12,826 bases of DNA from Candidatus Bathyarchaeota archaeon (lineage in GTDB: Archaea; Thermoproteota; Bathyarchaeia; Bathyarchaeales; WAQA01), in NCBI GenBank assembly GCA_015520475.1, contig WAQA01000238.1, positions 1 through 12,826 on the forward strand, given 5' to 3'. Of this stretch, positions 1 through 6,646 are shown one piece after another. Both the position numbers and the translations under genes were made by a program. Every line of letters begins with the position of its first letter. The first letter of the stretch is position 1. The notes below the pieces were generated by a model. The model was not told the DNA's origin. It worked only from the letters and a program-made list of their open reading frames with translations, and did no database searches.

Positions 1-727
1 CAGCTAACTTTATAAGTTCATTGATCCATGTTCCGGGGCCAGCGCTCATTAAGGGGTTACTCCAAACCTCAAAGTACACCTTCGGCCTATAAGATACGTT
101 GCTGAGTCTATTGACGATACTGTCAATCCTCTCCCTCATCGATCTAACTAGAATCCCTGCCTCAACATCCCTGCCAGTAGCCCTTCCAACCAAAATAATA
201 TCCTTAAGAACCCCCTCTATACTTTTAGGATCAAGTATCAAGACATTATAGCCCATTCTTCTAAGCCTATCAGCAACCTCGACACTTGCAGGAGAAGCCA
301 AGATTAAATCCGGCTTTAACGCGACGATACGTTCCAGTGAAGGGTTCCAGTAACCGCCTACACTGGTCATGTTTCCAGCCTTGATCCACGCAGAGAAATT
401 ATAGGGATAATCGTCATAGTCAGTTACGCCTACAACCATGTCACCGGCTCCTACAGCAAATAATATCTCAGTGTTACTCGGCGCCAAAGAGACTATCCTC
501 TTCGGATAAGATGTCAAGTTAACCACGTATCCATGATCATCAACTAGAGTGATCATCCTGTACCTGCTAAGATCGCTTCTCAGATGATCCGCCTCTCTCT
601 TCAACGTATCAACCATAGAAGTTAACTCTGCAATGCGGCTCTCATAATGAAGGTATATGCCAACCGCCAAGGCCACTGATAGAATTGCAATGGCCGTTGT
701 GATGTAGATTGTTTTTATTTTCTTCAT
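1..727 (-). CDS. btuF: Corrinoid ABC transporter substrate-binding protein, BtuF-like (partial, C-terminus beyond left edge)
   Basis: The reverse strand is open from ATG 727 to the left edge, giving 242 codons with no stop. Residues 1-27 form a basic start (MKKIKT) and a hydrophobic segment, so a signal peptide or membrane anchor is likely. Residues about 30-56 are heptad-like and charged, probably a short coiled-coil stalk. The binding domain begins near residue 58. It carries the BtuF-family segment SLAPSNTEILFAVGAGD followed by VVGVTDYDDYP, and later PDLILASP and a GPGTWINELI stretch. The start is well supported: GGTGA lies 6 nt before the ATG. The protein would bind cobalamin or cobinamide outside the membrane and hand it to BtuCD, which may lie further left. 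Related iron-siderophore binding proteins share the fold, but the divergent cobamide operon and shared operator favour corrinoid. The missing C-terminus is due to the window edge, not a truncation. Confidence 0.88.
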   Translation of the reverse strand, partial: MKKIKTIYITTAIAILSVALAVGIYLHYESRIAELTSMVDTLKREADHLRSDLSRYRMITLVDDHGYVVNLTSYPKRIVSLAPSNTEILFAVGAGDMVVGVTDYDDYPYNFSAWIKAGNMTSVGGYWNPSLERIVALKPDLILASPASVEVADRLRRMGYNVLILDPKSIEGVLKDIILVGRATGRDVEAGILVRSMRERIDSIVNRLSNVSYRPKVYFEVWSNPLMSAGPGTWINELIKLA

Positions 728-744
728 TTTTGTTCACCCTTCTA

Positions 745-765
745 TTGGATGGATAATCCATCCAA
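745..765. promoter_or_regulatory. Perfect 21-bp palindrome, probable repressor operator between btuF and cblT
   Basis: Two 10-bp arms, TTGGATGGAT and ATCCATCCAA, are exact inverted repeats around a single A at 755. The site lies between the btuF start (727) and the shared TATA element (768-779). It would cover the predicted btuF transcription start and the BRE position of the rightward promoter, so one bound dimer could block both. Sixteen bases (743-758) recur exactly at 12811-12826 in front of cobS. Operator function is inferred from symmetry, placement and recurrence. The regulator is not in the window and is not identified. Confidence 0.8.
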
Positions 766-767
766 AC

Positions 768-779
768 TTTTATATAAAA
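768..779. promoter_or_regulatory. Self-complementary TATA element serving divergent btuF and cblT promoters
   Basis: TTTTATATAAAA is its own reverse complement, so both strands present an archaeal TATA box. With the usual 25-27 bp spacing, rightward transcription would start near 800 (cblT ATG at 826) and leftward near 746 (btuF ATG at 727). The leftward transcript would have a leader of about 20 nt, enough for its GGTGA site. Start sites are inferred. Confidence 0.7.
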
Positions 780-825
780 CTTACTCAATCCATCAACTTA
801 ATAAGAAAAGCCAGGCTGATAGTCG

Positions 826-1299
826 ATGGGGCAGGTTAATGTTAAGGTGGTCGCTAGAGTATCTTCCCTCTCCGCGCTAAGTTTTCTAGGAGCGTCTATC
901 CCGCTTCCAAGCCCTGTCGGCTCCGTAGCTCTTGATTCTGCTCCAGGATATTTTGCTGCTCTTGCATATGGTCCAATGGATGGATCCCTTGTATGTGCTA
1001 TTGGACATATATTGTCGAGTATGAGAGCTGGATATCCCCTTGGATTGATGCATGTTCCCGTTACTCTCCTTATGGCTTCCGTAGGTATGATAACTGCTGT
1101 AGTTAGTAAGAGGGTAGGCGTGGTTCTTGGACTTATTGTGGGGGTCTCTGTAAATGTTATGGGTGCCCTGATAGTTGTTCCGATCTTTGGATGGGGTATA
1201 CTGATAGTCTTGGTTCCGTGGTTGGCTTTTGCATCGGCTGTTAATGCCTCGATGGCTGGTTTTATCTTTAAGGCTGTAGAGAGGTTTGGAGTTGTCTAG
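826..1299 (+). CDS. cblT: ECF-type S component, probable alpha-ribazole transporter CblT
   Basis: This small integral membrane protein (157 aa) has about five or six hydrophobic segments. It contains the pattern GSVALDSAPGYFAALAYGP, then DGSLVCAIGHILSSM and YPLG, which resembles substrate-specific S subunits of energy-coupling-factor transporters, and the CblT group in particular. In Firmicutes, CblT imports alpha-ribazole and is paired with the kinase CblS. The next gene here looks like CblS and overlaps by 14 nt, which supports the assignment. The ECF energising subunits (EcfA and EcfT) are not in the window and would have to be shared. ATG 826 is the first possible start, since an in-frame TAG lies at 820-822. 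The Shine-Dalgarno site is weak. The gene heads the rightward cobamide operon under the palindrome. Substrate is inferred; another cobamide precursor cannot be excluded. Confidence 0.72.
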   Translation: MGQVNVKVVARVSSLSALSFLGASIPLPSPVGSVALDSAPGYFAALAYGPMDGSLVCAIGHILSSMRAGYPLGLMHVPVTLLMASVGMITAVVSKRVGVVLGLIVGVSVNVMGALIVVPIFGWGILIVLVPWLAFASAVNASMAGFIFKAVERFGVV

Positions 1300-2080
1300 G
1301 TTGAAGCCTGGATTGGATGGTCAAGTTCTTCTCCCGGTTGAGACGTTAAGAGATATTCTGCTCTTCCAGGCTTGGAATGGATCATTCATTGTTGTCTCCT
1401 GCGATTCTTCTGGGGGGATAGGTCCCAAACCCCTTGATAAAGTTAAGGTTGATGGTAAAGTTCTAGGGAGGTTTATTGCTAGAGTTGCGTTGATGGAGGT
1501 TCTAGCTTCAGGCGCTGAGCCTCTATGCCTCATAAATACATTATGTGTTGAGATGGACTCTTTAGGCAGGGAGATATTGGAGGGGATAAGATGTGAGTGT
1601 AGGGATGCTGGTCTAAATTCTAATCTGGCTTTAACAGGTAGCTATGAGAAGAACATTCCAGTTATGCAGACTGGGGTTGGTGTTGTAGTTATTGGATTGG
1701 CTGAGAGGGATAAGTTAAGGATAGGGACGTCGATGGATGGAGATTATATCGTTGCTATAGGCCTCCCTAAAGTTGGATATGGAGTGATAGAGGGTGAGAT
1801 GAGGAATGAAATAGCCGATTTAAGGGATCTTATAAGACTGCTCGGTTCACCATTCATCCATGAAGTCATACCTGTCGGATCCAGAGGAATAGCCTATGAG
1901 GCTGAAGTATTGGCTAGAAGCTCAAACCTTAAGGTATCATTTGTAAGTGATGATATAGATCTGGAGAGATCTGCTGGTCCATCAACAGTTATCTTAGCCT
2001 CAACATCGAAAGAAGATGTTGGCAGGGTATTCTCTCTGATTAAGAAGCCCATACATCCAGTTGCACGCCTCCACAAATAA
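1286..2080 (+). CDS. cblS: PurM/AIR-synthase-like kinase, probable alpha-ribazole kinase CblS
   Basis: The 264-residue product is an AIR synthase (PurM)/ThiL/SelD-fold protein. Visible motifs are VVSCDSSGGIG (residues about 36-46), the metal/ATP-binding region of this superfamily; RVALMEVLASGAEPL (66-80); and TGSYEKNIPVMQTGVGVVVIG (117-137). The C-terminal half has AIGLPKVGYG and HEVIPVGSRG. This pattern matches the group that includes CblS, which phosphorylates alpha-ribazole to alpha-ribazole 5'-phosphate in Listeria and Geobacillus and so bypasses CobT. It overlaps cblT by 14 nt, implying translational coupling. The start is uncertain: TTG 1286 is given, but GAGAGG at 1279-1284 is better spaced (7 nt) for TTG 1292, and TTG 1301 is also possible. 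ThiL or another small-molecule kinase is the alternative, but the pairing with CblT and the cobamide context argue for CblS. Confidence 0.75.
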   Translation: MELSRLKPGLDGQVLLPVETLRDILLFQAWNGSFIVVSCDSSGGIGPKPLDKVKVDGKVLGRFIARVALMEVLASGAEPLCLINTLCVEMDSLGREILEGIRCECRDAGLNSNLALTGSYEKNIPVMQTGVGVVVIGLAERDKLRIGTSMDGDYIVAIGLPKVGYGVIEGEMRNEIADLRDLIRLLGSPFIHEVIPVGSRGIAYEAEVLARSSNLKVSFVSDDIDLERSAGPSTVILASTSKEDVGRVFSLIKKPIHPVARLHK

Positions 2081-2095
2081 TCTTCTTTAATTGAG

Positions 2096-2100
2096 GGTGA
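2096..2100 (+). promoter_or_regulatory. Shine-Dalgarno site that sets the apgM start
   Basis: GGTGA lies 8 nt before ATG 2109. A longer reading frame from TTG 2091 would place this site inside the coding region, so ATG 2109 is preferred. Confidence 0.65.
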
Positions 2101-2108
2101 GCGGTTAT

Positions 2109-3341
2109 ATGCGTTTCATTATGATAATCGGCGATGGAATGGGTGACAGGCCAATAAAGGATCTTAAATGCTTAACCCCGTTAGAGTCAACCGAGCTTGA
2201 ACATATGGATAGAGTAGCTATGAATGGGGTTACCGGCCTTTTAGATCCAGTGTCTCCTGGAGTTGCTGCTGGAAGCGACGTAGCCCTCCTCACAATACTT
2301 GGATATGATCCCTTCAAGGTCTATTGTGGTAGAGGATCATTCGAGGCTATAGGCGCCGGGATCAAAATGGAGGATGGAGATGTAGCCTTCAGATGTAACT
2401 TTGCAACGGTAAATCGGGATATGGTGATAATGGATGAGCGGGCAGGTAGGATCAGGGATGAAGCCTCGGATCTCGCCTTTCTCCTAGAGGATGTAGAGTT
2501 GAAGGAGAACTCTGACGTTAAGGTTACATTCAAGCATACACTTGACTTTAGAGGGGTCTTGGTTCTACATGGTGACTCCCTATCCCCAAAGGTAGAGGCT
2601 CCAGCTCCCAGAATTGGATCCAGACCATTCCTGTTCAAGCCTATGGGTGGAGTTAATTCTGTGAAGACTGCCCACGCCCTCAACGAGTTTGTGAAGATAT
2701 CATATAAGATTCTCTCCAATCATCCTGTAAACGAGGAGAGAAGGAGTAAAGGTAAGCCCCCAGCAAACATAATAATCCCTTGGGGGCCCGGTACTCCCCC
2801 GGAGATTAAGCCTTTCCATGAAAAATACAATTTGAGGGCTACATGTATAGCGGCTGTAAGCCTGATAATGGGCGTTGCAAGGGCATGTGGGATTAGGGTT
2901 ATCCGTCCTTCAGGGGCGACTGGATATATAGATACTGATGTAGCCGCTAAGGCAAGAGCTGCCTTGGATGCTTTGGAGACAAGTGATCTGGTGATAGTGC
3001 ATGTTGAGGGCCCGGATGAGGCTGGACATGACGGAGACGTCCAAGGTAAAATATCCATAATCAAGAAGATAGATTCGATGGTTGGTATGCTTCTGAGACA
3101 TATTGAACCTGAAAGTGTAGGGGTTATGCTATTGGCTGATCACGTAACATCTACAAGGCTTAAGATGCATACTGGGGATCCCGTTCCAGTAGCCATTATG
3201 GCCGCCGATATAATCAATGATTCAGTGAACCATTATAGTGAGAGGGCAGTGTATAATGGAGGGCTGGGACGTATCTCAGGGAAACATCTAATGCCCATTC
3301 TACTCAACATAATCGGTAAACCGGACAGGATAGGTGGATGA
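2109..3341 (+). CDS. apgM: ApgM-family protein (archaeal cofactor-independent phosphoglycerate mutase); possible threonine kinase of the cobamide pathway
   Basis: The product (410 aa from ATG 2109) belongs to the alkaline-phosphatase superfamily. Metal-site motifs are complete: GDGMGD (Asp9), DEAGHDGD (303-310, His307), ADH (343-345) and HTGDPVP (from His354). The likely phosphorylated serine is Ser56 in AGSDVALLTILGYDP, followed by CGRGSFEAIGAGI. Classical ApgM enzymes, as I remember them, read SDTAHL at this point, so the His-to-Leu change is a possible sign of altered substrate. The known family role is 3-phosphoglycerate/2-phosphoglycerate interconversion, while a related subfamily is a proposed homoserine kinase. 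Here the stop overlaps the cobD start by 4 nt (ATGA), inside a cobamide operon, so a role in making L-threonine phosphate for CobD is a reasonable inference. A second possibility is that it is simply the cell's glycolytic mutase. Family is certain; substrate is not. Confidence 0.85.
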   Translation: MRFIMIIGDGMGDRPIKDLKCLTPLESTELEHMDRVAMNGVTGLLDPVSPGVAAGSDVALLTILGYDPFKVYCGRGSFEAIGAGIKMEDGDVAFRCNFATVNRDMVIMDERAGRIRDEASDLAFLLEDVELKENSDVKVTFKHTLDFRGVLVLHGDSLSPKVEAPAPRIGSRPFLFKPMGGVNSVKTAHALNEFVKISYKILSNHPVNEERRSKGKPPANIIIPWGPGTPPEIKPFHEKYNLRATCIAAVSLIMGVARACGIRVIRPSGATGYIDTDVAAKARAALDALETSDLVIVHVEGPDEAGHDGDVQGKISIIKKIDSMVGMLLRHIEPESVGVMLLADHVTSTRLKMHTGDPVPVAIMAADIINDSVNHYSERAVYNGGLGRISGKHLMPILLNIIGKPDRIGG

Positions 3342-4459
3342 TTGAGGGGATGAACCCGCCATTATCAAGTCTTACATGTAAGCGTGTAAGTGCCCTCACA
3401 CCATGCATCCACGGCGGAGAAGTATGGAAGTTCAAGGATAACAGCATATTAGATTTCAGTGCAAATATTAATCCTCTAGGACCGCCAAGGCAAGCTATTG
3501 AATCGATTATTGAAGCAGCCGGATCAATCCGGAATTATCCGGATCCAGAATCAACCGTCTTAAGGCGGATGATAGCGGATTATCTAGGCGTCAAGACAGG
3601 TAATGTGATTGTTGGTAACGGTTCAATCGAGCTTATCCACCTATTCGCTGAAGTATTTATAGGATCAGGTGATGCTGCCCTTATTCCGGTGCCGACCTTC
3701 GGCGAGTATGAGGCTGCAGTTAAAAGGTTTGGCGGTAAACCGAAATATGTGAGGTTGACGTCTGGATTCCATTTAAAACCTGAATCCATAATCAAGAGGA
3801 TGAAGAATGTTAAGGTTCTCTTCATATGCAACCCGAATAACCCCACAGGGATCCTGGCGGAGAAGCATGCTATACTAGAACTTGTTGAGAGGGCTATGAG
3901 GGAGGATATACTTGTCTTTGTAGATGAAGGCTTCATAGAATTCGTTGATGGAGAGAAAGACTTTACATTGACATGTGAAGTTGATGATTACTGGAACCTC
4001 TTCGTACTTAGATCCTTCACAAAATCCTTTGGGTTAGCTGGGCTTAGAGTAGGATACGGAGTTGCAAATGAGGAGATGATCCGCCTCCTATTCAAGGTTA
4101 AGGTTCCATGGAACGTTAACTGTCTAGCCCAGAGAGCAGCTATGGAATCGCTGAGAGATAAGGCGTATCTGGAGAGGACTAGAACCCTGATAGGGAAGGA
4201 GAGATCCTTCCTTATAAACGAACTTAACAAGATCAAGGGTGTTGAGCCGATAATCTCAGATGTAAACTTCCTCCTTATCAATATCTGTAGATCAGGCTTA
4301 ACAGCGCCTAAACTAAAAGAGAAAATGTTAAGATGTGGGGTTCTAATCAGGGACTGCAGCAGCTTTAGAGGTCTCAACGAATATTATGTTAGAGTTGCTG
4401 TTAGGACGAGAATGGAGAATGAGCATCTTCTAGCCTCCCTGAGGAGATCTATCGGCTGA
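3338..4459 (+). CDS. cobD: L-threonine-O-3-phosphate decarboxylase CobD (PLP-dependent)
   Basis: The product (373 aa) is a fold-type I PLP enzyme of the CobD/histidinol-phosphate aminotransferase family. Near the N-terminus it has HGGEVW and DFSANINPLGPP, the characteristic CobD opening. It then shows NYPDP, NPNNPTG (165-171), VDEGF with the cofactor Asp196, SFTKSFGLAGLRVGYG with the Schiff-base Lys229, and the phosphate-binding Arg237. CobD makes (R)-1-amino-2-propanol phosphate, which CbiB attaches to cobyric acid. The length is that of an ordinary CobD, without the C-terminal metal-binding extension of the Methanosarcina mazei bifunctional kinase/decarboxylase. A separate source of threonine phosphate is therefore needed. 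The start overlaps the upstream stop as ATGA with GGTGG just before it; ATG 3350 behind TTGAGGGG is an equally good alternative. HisC is unlikely given the neighbours and the CobD-type N-terminus. Confidence 0.9.
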   Translation: MIEGMNPPLSSLTCKRVSALTPCIHGGEVWKFKDNSILDFSANINPLGPPRQAIESIIEAAGSIRNYPDPESTVLRRMIADYLGVKTGNVIVGNGSIELIHLFAEVFIGSGDAALIPVPTFGEYEAAVKRFGGKPKYVRLTSGFHLKPESIIKRMKNVKVLFICNPNNPTGILAEKHAILELVERAMREDILVFVDEGFIEFVDGEKDFTLTCEVDDYWNLFVLRSFTKSFGLAGLRVGYGVANEEMIRLLFKVKVPWNVNCLAQRAAMESLRDKAYLERTRTLIGKERSFLINELNKIKGVEPIISDVNFLLINICRSGLTAPKLKEKMLRCGVLIRDCSSFRGLNEYYVRVAVRTRMENEHLLASLRRSIG

Positions 4460-4493
4460 TGAAGATGCTGTCTATCCATCCTATAATCATAAC

Positions 4494-5480
4494 TTGAGGG
4501 GGCATGTCAAGATCAACTTCTTAAATCTTCCAGATCCACTATTAATCCTCCCGACAGCTCTTCTCCTAGATCTAATCTTCGGTGAGCCTCCTGAGAAGGT
4601 TCATCCAACCGTCTGGATGGGCAGCCTAATAGAGCATCTGAAACCTAAAGGTGGAAGAGACGGGAGAACTGAGAGAATTAATGGGGTGCTCTTTGGATTG
4701 ACGATAATCTTCATCTTCACCTTCTCATTCCAGTTACTCCTCACCCTAGTACGGCTGGTTCTAGGTAGAGCCGCATATATAATTGCAGCAGCCATCATAT
4801 TGAAGACAACCTTCTCAATAAGGTGTATGCGGTCCTATGCATCTGAAATATTTAGAGCCCTGATGATGTCCGATGAAGATCAGGCGAGAAGGATCTTACC
4901 ATACCTTGTAAGGAGGGATCCGGCGAGGCTGGATAGAAAACATATAATCTCGGCAACGATTGAATCTATAAGTGAAGGAACGGTTGACGGGGTTACTTCG
5001 CCCCTCTTCTACTTCGCCCTCTTCGGAGTTTTAGGGTCAGTAGCCTTTAGAGCTGTGAACACGTTAGACTCGATGGTAGGATATAAGGATCGATTACATA
5101 TGAACATAGGATGGTTCTCTGCTAGAATGGATACTATAGCGAACTTCATCCCTGCAAGATTAACCTCCCTCCTTATGATACTTGCGGCTCCAGTAACAGG
5201 TGGAAGTATGAGATCCGCGTGGAGGATCCTTCTTAAGAGTAGAGGTGACACTGAAAGTCTAAATGCTGGATGGCCTATGTCAGCTGCCGCTGGAATATTA
5301 GGTGTCCAGCTTGAGAAGGAGGGCTATTATAGGCTGGGGGAGGATCAGAATCCTTTAACGCCTGAGCATATCTTAAAGGCCCTCAGAATCATGTATGTAA
5401 CAATTCTCCTCTTCATCCTTGCCGTGACAGTTCCATTACTAGCTCTAAGATTAACCTTACCAGTTAATGTTGGATGGTGA
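4494..5480 (+). CDS. cbiB: Adenosylcobinamide-phosphate synthase CbiB (membrane protein)
   Basis: The product (328 aa) begins near the family signature LLLDLIFGEPPEKVHPTVWMGSLI, typical of CbiB. Later landmarks are RRDPARLD, the YFALFGVLGSVAFRAVNTLDSMVGYKD block, WFSARMDTIANFIPARLT and NAGWPMSAAAGILGVQLEK. Several hydrophobic segments, including one near the C-terminus, fit an integral membrane enzyme. It joins aminopropanol phosphate (from CobD, immediately upstream) to adenosylcobyric acid. The start is problematic: no in-frame ATG, GTG or other TTG exists between the upstream in-frame stop (4440-4442) and the conserved region. TTG 4494 is the only standard choice, yet it sits in a Shine-Dalgarno-like TTGAGGGGG. 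An ATG at 4504 is out of frame and meets a stop after six codons. Function is secure; the exact N-terminus is not. Confidence 0.9.
   Translation: MRGHVKINFLNLPDPLLILPTALLLDLIFGEPPEKVHPTVWMGSLIEHLKPKGGRDGRTERINGVLFGLTIIFIFTFSFQLLLTLVRLVLGRAAYIIAAAIILKTTFSIRCMRSYASEIFRALMMSDEDQARRILPYLVRRDPARLDRKHIISATIESISEGTVDGVTSPLFYFALFGVLGSVAFRAVNTLDSMVGYKDRLHMNIGWFSARMDTIANFIPARLTSLLMILAAPVTGGSMRSAWRILLKSRGDTESLNAGWPMSAAAGILGVQLEKEGYYRLGEDQNPLTPEHILKALRIMYVTILLFILAVTVPLLALRLTLPVNVGW
5476..5480 (+). promoter_or_regulatory. Shine-Dalgarno site for cbiS overlapping the cbiB stop
   Basis: GGTGA contains the cbiB stop codon (TGA 5478-5480) and lies 5 nt before the cbiS ATG at 5486. This implies coupled translation of the two genes. 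Confidence 0.7.
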
Positions 5481-5485
5481 CCTGA

Positions 5486-6646
5486 ATGGAGATTCCGATA
5501 GAGGGTATAGACTGTAGAGTGGAGGAGGACATGTTAATTATAGAGTCCAGCTCTCCATTGGAGACGTTGAGTTCAGCCGTTCTGAATGGGGGTCTACGCG
5601 ATGCAGACGCCATAGTAAACTGTAGAGTTTCAGAGTCATATGATCACGTTGATCCGGAAGGATATTTGAGGGCGAAGGTTAGAAGTGTAGGCTTGAAACC
5701 TGAAAAGGTTATAGGGTTAATGACTGCTGTAGATCCATGTAACACTGCCTTAACAGCCAAGAAACTTGGGAATCTAACGGTTTGCTCAGTGGTGTCGGCA
5801 GGCCTCTCAAACGCTGCGAAGGCCGGGGAGAGATTAAACCCTCATCCGGGGACAGGAACAATAAATATAATAGTTATAGTCGACGGTTTCCTTACAGAGG
5901 CCTGTATGGTAGATGCTGTTAAGGTTGCTACCGAAGCAAAGTCAATGGCTCTGATCGATCTTGACGTGAGAAGTTCATTCTCGGATATGCAGGCAAGCGG
6001 GACAACATCGGATGCTATAGTGATTGCATGTACAGGTAGAGGTGAACGTTTTAGGTATGCTGGAACTGCTACAGAGCTGGGTGAACTGATCAGCCTATCA
6101 ATAACTAGATCCATTAAGGAAGCAATCGAGAAGCAGGAGGGTATAACCCCAAATAGGCCCATAATCCAACGGTTAAGGGAACGTGGAATAACCGTTGAAG
6201 AGATGGTGGATGCTGCGTTAACCCTCTTCTGTCCACATCCAGGCATAGAAACAAGAGAGAGGGCCTATGAAATGTTGGAGGAAGAATTGAAGAGAATCAT
6301 GTCGGACATAAATGTTGCATCTCTCATTCTCTCAGGGATCAGGCTTGACGAGGATGGGAGAAGAGGGTTAATCCCAAACCTCCCAGCGGATGTCTTCAGG
6401 AGAGATCCCGTATTTCTCTTGGCGGATGAGATGTTAGGGTTGGCTATTGCAAACTATGTTGCTGGAACCCGGGGAATCTTTGAGTTCATACGGTTCGATA
6501 GGGCCAAGCCTGGAATACTGGGAAGATTATCCCCTATACTTGACGATGTAATCTGTGGGATAATATCTGGGGCCTCATCAAGAATCTATACCAGAGCATT
6601 AGATCGGAGTGGAGGAATGAATCAGAAACGAAGCGGTCATTCTTAG
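5486..6646 (+). CDS. cbiS: CbiS: adenosylcobinamide amidohydrolase (CbiZ) fused to alpha-ribazole-phosphate phosphatase (CobZ)
   Basis: Two domains are visible in 386 aa. Residues about 1-220 are CbiZ-like: SAGLSNAAKAGE, GTGTINIIVIVDGFLT, VATEAKSMALIDLDV, the SGTTSDAIVIA block and YAGTATELGELI. This half cleaves the aminopropanol arm from adenosylcobinamide to give cobyric acid. Residues about 224-372 are PgpA/CobZ-like: DEMLGLAIANYVAG, IFEFIRFDRAKPGIL and SPILDDVICGIISG, with likely metal or phosphate ligands at Asp314, Glu315, Asp338, Lys341, Asp353 and Asp354. CobZ removes the phosphate from alpha-ribazole phosphate or cobalamin 5'-phosphate. The order matches the bifunctional CbiS described in Methanopyrus kandleri. 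The gene closes the rightward operon; its stop overlaps the stop of the convergent DUF116 gene by 4 nt. The tail from about residue 373 is polar and looks unconserved. Confidence 0.9.
   Translation: MEIPIEGIDCRVEEDMLIIESSSPLETLSSAVLNGGLRDADAIVNCRVSESYDHVDPEGYLRAKVRSVGLKPEKVIGLMTAVDPCNTALTAKKLGNLTVCSVVSAGLSNAAKAGERLNPHPGTGTINIIVIVDGFLTEACMVDAVKVATEAKSMALIDLDVRSSFSDMQASGTTSDAIVIACTGRGERFRYAGTATELGELISLSITRSIKEAIEKQEGITPNRPIIQRLRERGITVEEMVDAALTLFCPHPGIETRERAYEMLEEELKRIMSDINVASLILSGIRLDEDGRRGLIPNLPADVFRRDPVFLLADEMLGLAIANYVAGTRGIFEFIRFDRAKPGILGRLSPILDDVICGIISGASSRIYTRALDRSGGMNQKRSGHS

Noticed and set aside
728..825. Cobalamin riboswitch in the leader before cblT or btuF
   Set aside because: The gap is under 100 bp and holds a palindrome and a TATA element. 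It has no room for the large B12 riboswitch fold, and predicted leaders are only about 20-25 nt.
970..990. ATGGATGGATCC in cblT, and TTGGATGG at about 1313-1320 and 5470-5477, as extra operators
   Set aside because: They lie inside coding frames and lack the inverted second arm. GGATGG is simply common in these genes.
2091..2108. apgM starting at TTG 2091
   Set aside because: That start would include the GGTGA ribosome site in the gene; ATG 2109 is correctly spaced after it and begins directly at the conserved MRFIMIIGDG.
2321..3064. Long open frames antisense to apgM, cobD, cbiS and the CobY fusion
   Set aside because: They are shadows of strongly conserved genes on the other strand and show no recognisable protein features or ribosome sites.
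3338..4459. cobD as histidinol-phosphate aminotransferase (hisC)
   Set aside because: The HGGEVW / DFSANINPLGPP opening and position between apgM and cbiB fit CobD, and no histidine genes are nearby.
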